A program made the translations under genes and the position numbers. Shown piece by piece: positions 12,101 through 24,305 of a stretch of 64,000 bases of DNA. The notes under the pieces are model-generated. The model searched no databases and was not told the origin of the DNA. It worked only from the letters and a program-made list of their open reading frames with translations. Source of the stretch: Wuchereria bancrofti (taxonomy: Eukaryota; Nematoda; Chromadorea; Rhabditida; Onchocercidae); the NCBI GenBank assembly GCA_005281725.1, contig SSBO01000003.1, positions 5,890,495 to 5,954,494 on the forward strand. Direction: 5' to 3'. Each line of letters begins with the position of its first letter. Positions within the stretch are counted from its first letter, which is position 1.

Positions 12101-15100
12101 TTCTAATGTTTTCATAAAAGCAGATTTGGGTCTCCTATTCTTTTCAAAAAGATCTACTATTTTTAAAAGCGTTTAAATTCTCCTTTCAATACGATTACTA
12201 ATGCGGAGGAAAACAATTTTTACAGACTTATTCCAATTTTTTTTTGGTTCTTGAAAAAAAAAAGCATTGCCACCCAGTGCGACTGAAGAGTTAGAGTTTT
12301 TTCAAACAGTTGAGGGACCAGATTTTTTGAAATTTTTTAAAACGTTATCAAATAAAAACTAGTTGACTAGAGAAGTAGTAACTACCATAATTATTTCTTC
12401 CATCGGATTCAAACTGATGATTACCATTGAAAATTTTAAAATCCTTGAATTCCGAAAAATTTCTTCAAAAATCTGTAACACTAACCAAATCCCGTGCTCG
12501 CTGCAATTTACGATTGTCAAGCGCTCGACCTTCGATTTTGTCCAAAGGCAGAATAGTTACTCGATGTCGCAAATTACCATTTTTCAACAAATCTCGGCCA
12601 ACTTGTGCATTTCGTACGATGATATTATACAGCTGAAGTGAAAGTCAGTTACGATTCATAATTTTCCGTACTGAGAGCGTTTCAATAAAATCCAAGTGTA
12701 GTTGAATCAAAGAAGGAAATTAAAAAACTGCATAATAAATCTCAGCATATGTGATTTGTTCCAAGATTTTCAGCAAATATAAAAGATTTGACAACAGTAA
12801 CAGATTTCCTAGAGGAAACTATTTGCAATTTCCAGTCTTAGAGAGGGAGAGCGGTGATATTCAAAATGACAAACATAGTCTGAAAAAATGGAATAAGTTT
12901 TTTTCTTCCTTTAGTAATTTTCACCAGCTGTTATTTGTGATCCTTTCTGTTTCCTTTTTTTTTTTCGTGCTGGTATTTGATCGTGCTGGTTGCAATCCTG
13001 GCAATCAATCAAGAGATAGATTTCAGAAATTAGAAGCAGAAATATTTAGAAGTTTTTCAAATGCTGAAAACATAAGCCATATTTCTTGAATACATTCGAT
13101 TTTTTGATGCTAGGATCTACAAACACATCAAAGTAAAGTTGAGAGATTGCTGACGACTTCCTTTTTAATATTATATTTCCATTTTGATATAATTCCGTTT
13201 TGCCCGGATTTATTTACTCATTTTTAAAATAACTAATCATCTCAAATGATTTTTCACTTTCAACTTCATCTAAACATTCGTCAATTTCGCTTTTTATTTA
13301 CAGAACTAATCATAAAAAAACGAGAAAAAGCGAATACATCAATAAGTTACTAAAGATTCAAATGATGAAATGACCACTAGCAATTACCCAATTCTGATAA
13401 AAATCATCAGCAAGAAAAAATATTTTAAAATGAATAATCCAAGGAAAAGTGAAAATAGAAATCAAGCGATGTGATAGTATAAATATTTACATAGTATAAA
13501 TATTTTAAGTTCATTTAGTATTTTCATGCGGCACTATTTGATTAAAAGGTGGCTATGAGGTAATCAGTTATGAAAAACTGTTGATGATTAATCCCAGAAA
13601 AAAGGAAGTTAGAAGAAAAAGTAAATTAGAATGTTCCAAATAGGGTAAAATTTTTAAGGAAAATGAGGAAAAACAAACCATTCATGGTGATACATCAAAA
13701 TTATTCGTCTTGTTATAGGACCAATTTCGAGAAGCTAAATTAAACTAATTCGCTCAGAGTCATCTTAAACAAATAGAATAAAATGAAGAAACAAACCCAC
13801 AAGTGCCGTTTAGTTAAACTCTATAAAAAAATTTTTGACAAGATTTGCTCAAAATTATACTGTACTTTGTTAGGAAGTTAATTCGTCCTAACAACCAAAA
13901 AGCAACAAAAGAACTACATAACTGATTTTAAAGTTTTTCCAAAGATAGTGCAGATGCTCCACTAAATCGAGTAAAATATTCTCATAAATATGCCATTTGT
14001 GTCTTCAATTTTTTAAAATAAAAATCAAGTGCATCAAGTATTTTTCTTCATTTGCGTCTTTAGTAGTGTTTATTATAACAGTTCGTAATAAGATGAAAGA
14101 CGGTGCACTGCCTGCAGCAGAATTAAACATTTCAGTAACATCTAATGCTTCTAAACCTTTCAGTTAAACACGGCATTTGAACAAAACTGTAAAACAACAG
14201 ATCTGGATGAACACTACTAAAGATGCAAATGAAGAACACATACTTTTTAATGCTTCTTATAAAACTTAGTACTTCAGTCCAATTTTTAAAACAATCCAAC
14301 ATTTAGAAATTAATTTAAATCATTTTCCAAGTGTTGAATTGTTCTTTCCTCTTTTATCAAGCCTTGAAAAAAAAAGTGCAAACTGAAGGGAGAATGGTCT
14401 GAATTAATCTGAGCACTACCAATTGGGAAATTATTACAGATAGATTATAGTGTCCTTAAGCTTCCTTATAAAGCTTCGAGAGAAATTTATCTTAAAATTT
14501 TTAAAAAAATTAAAAATTTTTTCCTTTAACAGGGGGTTCATTTACGTGTACTCAATAAAGAGAATTCATGGAAAAGAGCAACTGATGTTTGGGTCGAACT
14601 TATGGAATTCTTTATTTTCCTATAATTATAAAATCCATTTTCACCGTCATTTTATGAAATTAGCATATATTTTTTCTTTCTTTTTTATTATTATCCACTA
14701 AACGATTTGTATGCATTTACTAAAAATTTTTTTACTAGAATAGTAAAATAGTTTACTAGTTTACTAGAATAGAAAGCACGATTTTTTAAAGAAGAATTAA
14801 AGAGATGAAAGAAAGGATGATTCTTTAAAGAACAGTTAAAAGAATCAGATTTCAACAAATATAATATTGTTCGAAATCTTATATTACAAAAAATCAAAAC
14901 TTACGGCTCCACCACCAGCAACTTCCAAAGCAGTTGCAAATCGAAAATCACGAATTCGGAACAGTTTAGCAACGATTCCATTAACTAAACGACGATCAAA
15001 ATTTGGGTACGGATCCGAATAGTCGAATTTTAAATATGGATTCCTAGATAATAAAAATAAAAAGTAACAATGATGATAAGGACTGAATGAAAAAATTACC

Positions 15101-18100
15101 CTACGCTTGACATTTCTGACTGTGTGGAGAGGGAAATAAGAAATAATCTAACAAATATTGTTTAAATAAACAGACTTCTTCCGATATTATCCTGAATGTT
15201 TATCAAAAAAAGATAATATGATCCTAAATAAATAACAAGTATTTAAAACATCGATACCGAGCTTCAAAATCCATTACAGCATCGGCCAAAGCACTGCGTT
15301 CTGCAGTAAGAGTTCGACGTTCGTTAGCAATTTGAAGTCCAGCTTCTTCATTGAAATTTAGTCCATTTAATTTAGCCTAAAAACGATAAAACAGAAGAAT
15401 AATGAATCATATGTAGTCAAAAGTGTATTTTCATTTGAGAAAAAAAAAAAAACCATATTCTTAAAGAACTAACTACTACTATGATTCGTTAATTTCGAGT
15501 TTTGATACTAAGAACTTTGAACTTCATCTTGGGAAATAAAGCTATCATGAAAAGGTCATCAAAATTCTAACACGTATCATGAAAATAAAACTTCTTCGAT
15601 CCTAAAATAACAAAGCATCTAGCAGTAACCTCTATAGATCGCATTTGCTGCTCTAAATTTGATCGTTCACGTTCTTCTGAGTCGGCCTGATTAGTTACTG
15701 CATTCAATTCGTCCTTCTTTTTCGCTAATAACGGTTCTAGTTGTTTCAATCTGGAAATCTGCACATGAATGAATATCTCTTAGAACTAAGTTCTAAATAG
15801 AAAAAAAAAAAACTGTTTATAAAGGAGATCACACTAACTGTGTCGGTAATGACAATACTCTCCTTAAGTGCTTATAATGCAATACAATCTTTTAAAAAAG
15901 AAAAAAAAGGACTTCAACTACTGTAAAGATGCACCTCATTTGAGCTGTTTTTATTTTCGTTTCCAACGCACTTAGTGCACTTCGCTGAGCTGCAAAACGA
16001 ACCATGTATTTATCATTTGTCAATTCTCACAACAATTAAAGCAAGTTAACGCTTAAGCATGAATGATGATTCTACGTAGTTCTGATAAATTACAAGTCAG
16101 TCTCACAGCATAAAAGATAAAACATAGGATCGAACAATCAGAGTCCTTGAATAAAAGTCCTAATGGCCTAAATAAACCAAAGACATTGAAGCAGACCTGT
16201 TAGCTGAGCATCCAAAGTAACGGCGTGTCCATCTTCATCAGTGATCATGCCTTTCGCCAACGCTTCCAATTTATTCCGTGCACGTTTTACTGCTTCCTCT
16301 GCTTCCTTACCACGCTTTTCCTCACCACCAATTTCAGTTTCAAGTTTTTTAAGTTCACGGCATTTCTTTTCTAGTTCATTCTTATCCTGTAAAAGCAACT
16401 TTCATTTGATAAGATTGGCTTAGTCAAAAGATTTTCGTATCACTATACTTATCCTATGCACTACAAAGCATGATGAGTGCATAAGTATTGCAAACTTATC
16501 ACATCACCATCCATTAAGTTTGAACAAAACATTTCTAACACCAAAAGACCTTTTTCTTTTTAGATTTGCTTTATCGAAAATTCTAACCGACTGAATACTT
16601 TTAGTCTTGCGGTCAATAGCTGTTCTCGTTTCTTTCCCTTTATCAAGCATAGCATCACGACCTGCTTCTGCTGCTGTTAACGCTGCCATAGTATTTTTAA
16701 TGCGGTTTTCAATTTCCTTCCTTTCCCATCCCGTTTTCTATAAGAAAGTATTCATTATATCTTTCACTGTTCGCTGAATTTCAAAGAATGTGTTTTAAGA
16801 TGAAGCTATGGTGATTTACTTAAGTAGCTCAAAAATTGGCTCTTCTCAATTGCCCAAAATACCTCAAACAAAAATAAATATTTATGGATTTAATAAAGAA
16901 TTCATAAACATATCTTTCTTTCTATGAACTTTGAGCTTTCATTTTCCTTTCCTCTTAGAGCTTTTTTAATCTAAAGAAAAAACTACATTATTCTTGTTAT
17001 CTTCAAGTTCTTTAAGACGGAGCTCTTTCCGATCCAATTCTTCTTTCGCGTCATAAATGTCCTTGTCTACTTCGCGAATTCGATTTTTCACACTAGTTAT
17101 ATCGTCTTGTAACGTATGGCTGTGAGTCTAGAAATAACATAGCACTGCAGAGATAAATAACAAAAAATGTATTATACTTCTTTTTAAAAAATGATGTTTA
17201 AAGAATGAGATTCCTCTGCACATATCTTGCTGAACTACTTCCTTCATGCCTCATCTAAATTTCAATTTTTTTCAGTTATATGCAAATAATACCAACCAAT
17301 GAGCTCATGAAATCAAATGCGGTAAGCTTTCGTTGAAGTGCTTCCAGCTCCCTGCCAATTTTCTGATATTCAAGGAAATTACTACGGTCTCGTTTCAATT
17401 TCTCTACTTGTGGAAGGATGTCTTCTTCCATCAGCTAGAAACCAAATTATCTTTAAGATATTTCGAAAAACAATAATCTAATGGATATAATGAACTGAAA
17501 CAAAATACAATGCTGGTATAGAATGTATATCAACTAATCGCATTTTTCAGCAATGAACATCAATTTTTTGTGTTACCTGGAAGCACCCGAATAAAATGGC
17601 TCATAGCTTATATAAAGTGTTAAAAAATGAACTTAGAATTCAAAAACAACACCTGTTTTATTTCAGCCATTTTGCCTTCCTTTTTTTCTATTGTACGTAC
17701 AGCGCTTTGCTTTTTTGCTTCATACATTCGTGTTCCAGCTGCTTCCTCGATCATTCCAACGATCTAAAAATACATTCTGTAATGATTACAAGCATCGATT
17801 TGCTAACTAGATACAATCAATAAAAATAATCTACTCTCCTTAAACACATATGTGCAAGACAGGAAACTCCCAAATCTTTCGCTTCAATTCTAGATATTGA
17901 AGATCAAGATTTTTACTTCCCATAACTTATAAAGGTCGCTGCTAATTAGAACTGAAGAGAAGGACAGATCATTTTTCAATGTTTCTAAAATTAAATGAAA
18001 CCAATAATCCGTCCGAACCTCCATTGGTTTCATATTCAGGACTTTCGTAATACGTCCTTGCATAATTAAGAAATGTGGATTGTTTACATTCAAACCAACA

Positions 18101-19460
18101 GTCCGGAACATATCTGCAACTCTGCTATTTGTTGCTGCAGCTCCATTGATGGTATATGTATTTCGACCATTTATTACTATCTGCAGTATGAATGTCTTTA
18201 ATCAAACAAAAAACCGAATGCAATTTATAACCACTAATTATGGTTACTAGATTTTTATTTTCCATGATTCACAAAGGTCATTGCCAGTCAGAATTGAAGA
18301 GAAAATAATTATAGAACAATAAAGGGCGAATCATTTTTCAAATGCAAGGTAACACAATACCATTAGCTTATATTCAGGTTTTAAGATAGGCTTGAAAGCA
18401 AGGAATATCATGGCTTAAATTATCTAAAGGTAATGAAATAAGTAGATTCAGGATTTACTGCTGCAAGCAAGCTATACATCAAATTATTTTTACTCATGAA
18501 ATTTCATGTCACTTCTGAATAGATCCGTTTAATCTTTATCCTTCTGATATTTCGATATTTTAAATAGCAAAAAGTAGAAATCGAACTCTGATTCACTAAA
18601 TATTCACAAAAGAAGCATCAAATATTTTTATCACTAGAATTATATTATTAATAATTCTTATTAATAATATGATGACAAAGTTGCAAATATTAGAAAATTT
18701 CTAGTTCTTTTTCTACCGCCCTGCAAATTTAAATGCAATATTACAAAGGAATGATGTTCACGCTCTCAGCGATGAAGAGTTAAAAGTTTGTACACCATGT
18801 TAGAATTAAGATTTAAAACGAAGTCTATCTAAACATTTCCTGAAACGAACCTGTCGTCGAACAATAATTTCATCATATTTATCGAAGCCAACAGGACGAT
18901 TAGAGGTGTCTGTGTTATCAAATGTAATTGTTACTGTAGCCTTACTAATACCAGCTTGGCCTTGTTTATAAACGAGATCCGAAAGCTGCGCAGCACGAAC
19001 CTGCAGCAATACATTTATTTAAATTGCGAATCTTCGGTTATGCATTAAGACACATAACTTGAATGCCGAAAATAAGTCTTACGAATTTTTTGTGCATTAA
19101 TCGCATAAATTAATAGATTACTCACAGGTTTTTGCAAAATTCTTATCAAATTCATTTCCACACCAAACAGAAAGTAAACATTATAGACGGATTTCTAACT
19201 TTTAATAGCTTGCTTCTAACATTATCCCCTAGTATTAATTACATGTCTATTCCGGAAGGAAACTTGCAAACTTTGTCTTTTTTTTTCATTACCTGACTCA
19301 AATTCGAAATACCAAGGACGAAACAAATAGCATCGAGGATATTTGATTTGCCTGAACCGTTTAAACCTGTGATTGCATTAAACTGTGCATCGAAGCCATC
19401 AATAATCTGTCGTTGGGCATATGATTTGAAGCCATCTATTTCGATTCGTTTTATGCGCAT
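6154..19460 (-). CDS. SMC2: SMC2, condensin core ATPase (nematode MIX-1)
   Basis: Condensin SMC subunit that pairs with SMC4 and compacts mitotic chromosomes; the C. elegans ortholog MIX-1 also serves in dosage compensation. Twenty-six exons on the - strand, all phases closing: 19293-19460, 18851-19000, 18019-18180, 17653-17763, 17297-17434, 16987-17127, 16588-16737, 16197-16386, 15935-15989, 15630-15750, 15258-15376, 14905-15043, 12486-12632, 11537-11659, 10822-10903, 10569-10670, 9541-9692, 9066-9176, 8627-8733, 8389-8515, 7941-8135, 7636-7836, 7401-7526, 7060-7207, 6658-6812, 6154-6348. Product 1,204 aa (human about 1,197). Walker A GLNGSGKS at 32-39; two Lys/Glu-rich coiled coils at about 170-500 and 680-1040; hinge at about 500-670; signature LSGGQ at 1086-1090; Walker B IYILDE ending at 1115. 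The C terminus adds a charged tail ending RKRRKE. The start at 19460 is preferred over an in-frame ATG at 19472 because a CTGCAG acceptor falls between them. Intron 12 is 2.3 kb; intron 16 holds a mariner remnant. Confidence 0.97.
9775..10536. mobile_element. internally deleted mariner-family DNA transposon in SMC2 intron 16
   Basis: The element starts TTAGGTTGAT and ends with the reverse complement of TTGGGTTGAT, with about 30 bp of imperfect terminal inverted repeat, and is flanked on both sides by TA (9773-9774 and 10537-10538), the mariner target duplication. At 762 bp it is shorter than the about 1.3 kb of an intact mariner. Around 9935-9990 the + strand still reads [13 protein letters not shown], like the N-terminal helix-turn-helix region of mariner transposases, followed by frame breaks. 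It should be inactive. It sits wholly inside the intron, opposite to the direction of SMC2 transcription, and the exon 16/17 splice sites are intact. Confidence 0.75.
14046..14234. repeat. inverted repeat in SMC2 intron 12 (25-bp arms, 24/25 matched)
   Basis: Arms at 14046-14070 and 14210-14234 are reverse complements with a single mismatch, separated by 139 bp. Weaker complementarity may extend outward. It lies in the largest SMC2 intron (12633-14904). It could be the remains of a non-autonomous DNA transposon or a structured intronic RNA; the sequence alone does not decide. Confidence 0.7.
17908..18400. repeat. decayed tandem duplication covering SMC2 intron 3 and the 3' part of exon 3
   Basis: The stretch from 17908 (GATTTTTACTTCC, ending ATTTTTCAAT near 17980) recurs at 18250 (GATTTTTATTTTCC, ending TCATTTTTCAAAT near 18343). 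Further along, the exon 3 bases CATATTCAGG ending 18040 match TATATTCAGG ending 18378, at nearly the same offset from the repeat start (132 versus 128 bases). Identity is roughly 70-75% by eye with small gaps. The second copy lies in intron 2 and has no open frame or usable splice sites, so it looks like a dead partial copy of the exon 3 and intron 3 boundary. Confidence 0.6.
18250..18400 (-). pseudogene. dead partial copy of SMC2 exon 3 (3' end) with adjoining intron
   Basis: This is the intron 2 copy of the duplication described above. Read on the - strand it corresponds to the exon 3 end (VLNMKPME region) and the start of intron 3, but coding identity is lost. The functional exon 3 is 18019-18180. 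An alternative is a dispersed repeat that happens to abut exon 3, although the match inside the exon argues against that. Confidence 0.4.
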
Positions 19461-19472
19461 TCCTGCAGTCAT

Positions 19473-20604
19473 TACTACTGTTTTTAAACAAATATATCAC
19501 TTCTATCTTTATTCAGTTGTCTTATCTTTCTTTTTCATATATCTTTATTTACATTACTTTTATGCTTCTTCAATTATCCTTTTATTTTCTTCCAATCTAT
19601 ATATCCCACCGCTTATTCTCAATCTCTTCTAGCCAACTTCTACGTCATGAACTCTGCACCACCGACTTACAGAACCAATAACACCCAGTAAGCGCACCAA
19701 AACAAGGATATTATTCGCGCCCTTTCCTCCCATTCAGCCGTGTGCAATCGTTAAATACCATCCACTAGTCGTGCTTGTTAACAAGAAGATGGAGGGACTA
19801 ATCCGTTCTGTGAGATGCATACTTCATGGAATTTCGATTCAACTACTCGTAGTGCTAATTTTGTTTTTCCTCACTCACATTGAAAGCAGAGCACTTCTAT
19901 TTAAAAAAAAATTATTATGTACAAGTTAATTACTGGACTAATAATTAAAAAACTTAAAGCACTTTCTCCTACTATGCTCACTATTTCAACACTTTTCTAA
20001 CCCGACGATGCTCACTGATTCATGGTATTCATAGTTCTCATAACAGTTACCATCTTATCAGGTATATTCCTTACTTTACATTTCTTTGATCGCTCTTTTT
20101 CTCGAATTCACTTCCCGTTTATCTGACAAATATGAGCCTCGCGTTTACATTTCGCAAGTTAACTGATGATAGGAACTATCGATAGAAGACTTTCTCTACC
20201 ACTCAGTAATTCATTAAATGTGTAAGAAATTGATGAAATATGAAAAATGGCTCTAATCGATAGCAAGCAAATAAATTAATGCGTAAATAAGTGAATAACT
20301 TTTTTTTTTGTATGAACTTTTCAGGATACCAATAATAGTCACAAATTACTATGTGAAATGTAACAAGCACTTCGAAGAAACCATCGTCCCATGCACGAGT
20401 TCATCCGATGCATGTAAGCGGACAAAAGATAATTCTTTCCTTTCTCTGTTTGTACAACAAACAATTATAATTGGAGTTTAAGCGAAACTTCTTCAATAAT
20501 TATAAGATGCAATAAAATAGTTCTAGAATAGTGTAACGATACATCAGAGGCACAAAGGCATAAACTTTTACATATAAATATATATATGTATATATCCACG
20601 GAAA
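19473..20604. other. intergenic: SMC2 upstream region and ETFB 3' flank
   Basis: About 1.1 kb between the SMC2 start and the ETFB stop, both genes on the - strand. The part next to SMC2 (19640-19760) is less AT-rich than its surroundings and is the likely promoter. A short TA tract lies near 20576-20594, just after the ETFB stop. No gene is visible. Confidence 0.55.
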
Positions 20605-22546
20605 TCACACAACGCCCACCTCCTTCAGTTTCACAACAAGTGATGGTATATCTTTAACGAAACCACCAGATTTTCGTGCTGGAGGTTCCGTAACCTAAAA
20701 TAGAGATCCTTATTATAAAGTGATTTCAGTCAACACTGCACAGATTGTCAGTTCTATTTTCTTACTTCAAATTCACCAAAAAGGTGACACAAGTTTTTAA
20801 ACAGAAACGGAGAGTTTATAATAAAGAAAATTAGAACACCTCAAGAATCTGTGTTTGTTGCGTAATCTCAATCCCATAATCGGAAGGTTTTTTCTTTTCT
20901 AAAGGCTTGTTTTTTGCTTTCATGATATTTGGTAGTGTAGCATATCTGGGTTCGTTCAACCTTAGATCAGCACTTATCACAGCTGGTATCTTGATTCGTA
21001 TCGACTCTCGACCTCCATCTATTTCTCTGAAATATTTTAGTCCAACGTTAAATTATTGATAATTTAATGTAATATAGAAATTCATAGAAGACTAGAAAGA
21101 AATGTCCTAGCTTTGAATGCGATGCTCAAGAGTCAAGTTTGGCTCATCTGTAAATGGTGATTATTGCCAATGTCCACCCACCATCACTACAGGCATATCA
21201 TCCTTTACAACAAATTTGAATGATTACTTAAGGTTGTTTTGGTTGCTTAATACCATTTTATTTTAAAATCTCACAAAATTAAGTCCAAAAGAAGCAACAA
21301 AAAAGAAAGATATGTTATATATATATATATGTTATATATATATATATATACCATTTGTATGATATCACGACAAATACTAAGAAATGTGAGTTTCTCTCAA
21401 AAAATTAAAGTTCTGGAGGTATATTTAATGCTTATTTTAATATCCAATGAAAATTTAGTTACCTTTCACAGCAATGAAGTGTGGATGGTAGTAATAATAA
21501 ATTATGAAGTACTAAATAACCAGAAGAATTCTACGAGTTTCTGCACAATGACTGTATACATACGATAACGATTTGAATCTTTAAACATAAGTGGCTCAGG
21601 AAGTTAAAAGTAACCTTGCTACTATGCAAAGGTAACAAATACCAATTTACCGTGTAACAATGAACGTCTTATCACTTTCTTGTTCAATTACGCTGGCATA
21701 CATCGCTTGGGGCCAATTTAATAGACTAGCAAGAAGCTGAGCTGTCTGTCCGCAGTCATCGTCGATTGCTTGCTTCCCAAGAAATATAAGATCTGGTTTT
21801 TCAGCCTCAGCTATTCTTCTTAGTATCTGAATCGGAATTAGTAATTACTGACTTGATCTGACTAGTTTTTGATTAAACTTCAAACTTCCACTGATGAATT
21901 TCTTCTTTATCTCTTCCTCAATATTCCTTCCAGAAAGTTCTATAATTGCCTCATTAATTTGATCCTAAGATCTTTAGGACCCTTTGTTCACATAATTTGT
22001 CTTCGTTTTTCTCACTCTTTCGCAACTGCAAATTATTAACTTTGGCGGCAAGCAACGGTTCAATCTTTTCAGCCGTGGCTTCTTCCACCTCAACATGTAT
22101 GGCTCTATCCGCACCTTTCGCTAATGCTGTGCGCAGCGTTTCCTGAAATGTTTTCCAAGGACTTATTCGGGATTGAAGCGGAATTTTCCATAGCCACATG
22201 GCGTCATCAAATGCTTCACTATTAAACAGTGCTAATTAAATGAAAAAATAAGGAAAAAGGAAGCATCTCTCAGAAATCAGAAAGGAAAATCTTTTAAATT
22301 TTAAATAATTGTAGAGTAATTTTAGATTTTTAAATAAACCTGTGATTTCGAAGGTCCAAGTGATACAGCTACAACTTCTTTAACAATTTGCTTTTCTTTC
22401 AAACGAACCGCTTCTTCTAAGGCAATCTCATCGAAAGGATTCATCGAGTGCTGCACATTTTCTTTGATCACACCTGTTTTGTCAGGTTTTACTCTTATTT
22501 TTATCGCATAATCGATCACTCTTTTAACAGCTACCAATGCTCGCAT
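20605..22546 (-). CDS. ETFB: electron transfer flavoprotein subunit beta
   Basis: The beta subunit of the mitochondrial matrix ETF heterodimer; with ETF-alpha it carries electrons from acyl-CoA and amino-acid dehydrogenases to ETF-QO, and it binds AMP. Five exons on the - strand: 22340-22546, 22041-22142, 21651-21826, 20840-21026, 20605-20694; 253 aa (human 255). Clear family blocks are [19 protein letters not shown] at the N terminus, [51 protein letters not shown], and the ETF-beta signature with the recognition loop [13 protein letters not shown] chose the ATG at 22546 ([10 protein letters not shown]) because a GTTTAG acceptor separates it from the in-frame ATG at 22567 and because its length matches the family. 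Intron 3 holds a TA microsatellite. No cleavable presequence is evident, as is usual for this subunit. Confidence 0.96.
21315..21350. repeat. TA microsatellite in ETFB intron 3
   Basis: Two runs of alternating T and A are broken by a single GT step. This is a simple repeat that is likely to vary in length between individuals. Confidence 0.9.
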
Positions 22547-23325
22547 TGTTTTCGTAATACTAAACACATGACAATGTGACTTGAATTTGAAAACTTAATT
22601 TTAAAAAGTTTGTCATATAATATCTGTGTCAAGAAGTTATTTTAAGAATTTCAAATTGATGAAACCACTATCTATTTTGATCAGAGACAAAAAGAAAAAC
22701 AAGCTGTTGAAGATTTCACATTTAAATACTTTACGAGAAAAAACCTCTAACAAAGGGAAATAAATGAGGTCATATTTAATGTAAACAATCTTGTATAATA
22801 GTGGAAAATCAAGGAAGCTCTCAATGAATGGACCACAGTGCAAAGTCCGTTACGTTACGGGTTCACATTGTCACAATACGATAACACGGCTCTTCCCATA
22901 CAACTGAACACCTATTTCTCACTTGAAAGTGACAAAATTGAATTTGAAGTCCTAAATGTTTCTTCCTCTCTCTACCTCTCTCTTTCTTTCCCGTCACTAT
23001 TCTTGCCCTGCTCCTTTATCCCAGTTATCGCAACTCGACAAGGAATTTCTTCTGGAATGCTTCATGCAGCGTTTTGATGTTACTGCAGCAACTACTGGAT
23101 GTTGCAGTACCCAGTGCTATCTCCTGGACTTCCCAGGCATTAGTGGTCTGAAAGTTCGTCACAAAGTTATTTTTCCCTTTCCACCTGACAATTGTTCCAC
23201 CTATCTGAGCATATGTATGTTCCGTTTAGTTCTTCCCTTTAATACATATTACTGTCAGTGCTGGCATAAGGACAGTACTATCACAGAAGCGGTCAAGAAG
23301 GAAAAGGATTCTCTTCTTTGCTTTT
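22547..23325. promoter_or_regulatory. shared upstream region of ETFB and TMEM203 (divergent)
   Basis: About 780 bp separates the two start codons, which point away from each other. The 22830-23320 part is pyrimidine-rich on the + strand and less AT-rich, as promoters here tend to be. ORFs can be read through it but none shows a known motif or splice-linked partner. A candidate trans-splice acceptor for ETFB ends at 22560, 13 nt before its ATG. Confidence 0.45.
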
Positions 23326-24305
23326 ATGATTTCCGTAAGTGAATGTATACGGTGGACGGGTATTACGATTTTCGAAATTTGGCTCCACGCTGTTGGACTA
23401 CTCACCTTTTCCGTTCTTATTGTAAGTATCTTCCAATATCCTTTATTTCATTCCGTATAAAAAAAAATTAAATATAACTCAGTTACGAATTCTTGCAAAA
23501 TGCTTTGAAAGTAATCTGTGGCCTACTTATTTGAAACGGAAGGGAAAGAACGAGGACTGTAACAGTGCAAATAATGTCGACAAATAGATTTACTGTCTTT
23601 TGCTGGTATTCTCTTTTAATGCTACGATAAGTTGTGTCGCGGTATTTCAAGGTGATGTTTATAATCTGCAGGTGATGAAAACTGAGATATATTCGAGTCT
23701 GACCTATTGGCATGTGTTTACACCACTGTTTATCGCCACTGCACTCAATTTGTATTTCCTGTTTATCGTCCTCGTACGAGCAGTTGTAGAAGAGAAACAG
23801 TGCAAAGATCCTATTTTGAAGTACTTTTTATCCTATTTGTTTTTTGGTTCTCCTGCAACCAATCCATTTTCCTTAACTATATGCTCAGGTATCTTGACAG
23901 GTTCTTGGCAAGATGTGTGATACCATTGCGCAGAAGAAATCTTGCCTTAATTAGAATCAGTCCTGAAATCGCTGTAGTTAGTTTAAATGAAAAAAATTAT
24001 TTCATTCATACTTATCCAGAAAACAGGGATTTTCTAGCTGCTGTTTCCAAAAATGACTCTGTCTAGGTAGATCCAAAATAGCTCGCCTATGATTGAGATT
24101 TATGAAATATTCGGACAATTTCAGGCATGCATTTAGCTGGTTAAGACTTGTTATGATCGGAATATTTGAAGCTTTGTTGTGTTACAAAGTGAACGGTGAC
24201 TTAGAAGATGGGCAGGTGGCAGTTCAGTCTTCATATGGCATTGTTTTCTTGCCTGTGTGGGTGTTAATGGCTGCATTATGCTTTCAGGCATTTCGTTTGC
24301 TATGA
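23326..24305 (+). CDS. TMEM203: TMEM203-like four-pass membrane protein
   Basis: Three exons: 23326-23421, 23672-23820, 24125-24305; 141 aa (human TMEM203 is 136). The family pattern is followed along the whole length: an N-terminal TIFEIWLHAVGLLTFSVLI segment, a SSLTYWHVFTPLF block before membrane segment 2, then IGIFEALLCYKV, and a last hydrophobic segment IVFLPVWVLMAALCFQAF near the C terminus. Four membrane segments are visible. In mammals TMEM203 is an ER protein tied to calcium stores and STING signalling; the nematode role is not known, so only the family is asserted. All three junctions close in phase, and the GTAAGT donor of exon 1 is strong. It is divergent from ETFB and convergent with eri-1. 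Confidence 0.82.

Noticed and set aside
12751..13089. 112-codon + strand ORF in SMC2 intron 12
   Set aside because: It has no recognisable motif, a poly-Phe run from a T-tract and no splice-linked exon; it is likely chance in a 2.3 kb intron.
15751..15776. Alternative SMC2 exon 10 start at the TGCAG acceptor 8 nt upstream
   Set aside because: It breaks the phase with exon 9; the second acceptor (TTTCCAG, exon from 15750) restores the frame and the coiled-coil pattern.
19461..19472. Longer SMC2 N terminus starting MTAG
   Set aside because: A CTGCAG acceptor lies between this ATG and the conserved [14 protein letters not shown] start, and SMC2 orthologs begin at the latter.
22838..23342. Overlapping + strand ORFs of 79 and 128 codons upstream of TMEM203
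   Set aside because: They overlap each other in different frames in a promoter-like, pyrimidine-rich region, show no motif, and run into the TMEM203 start in another frame.
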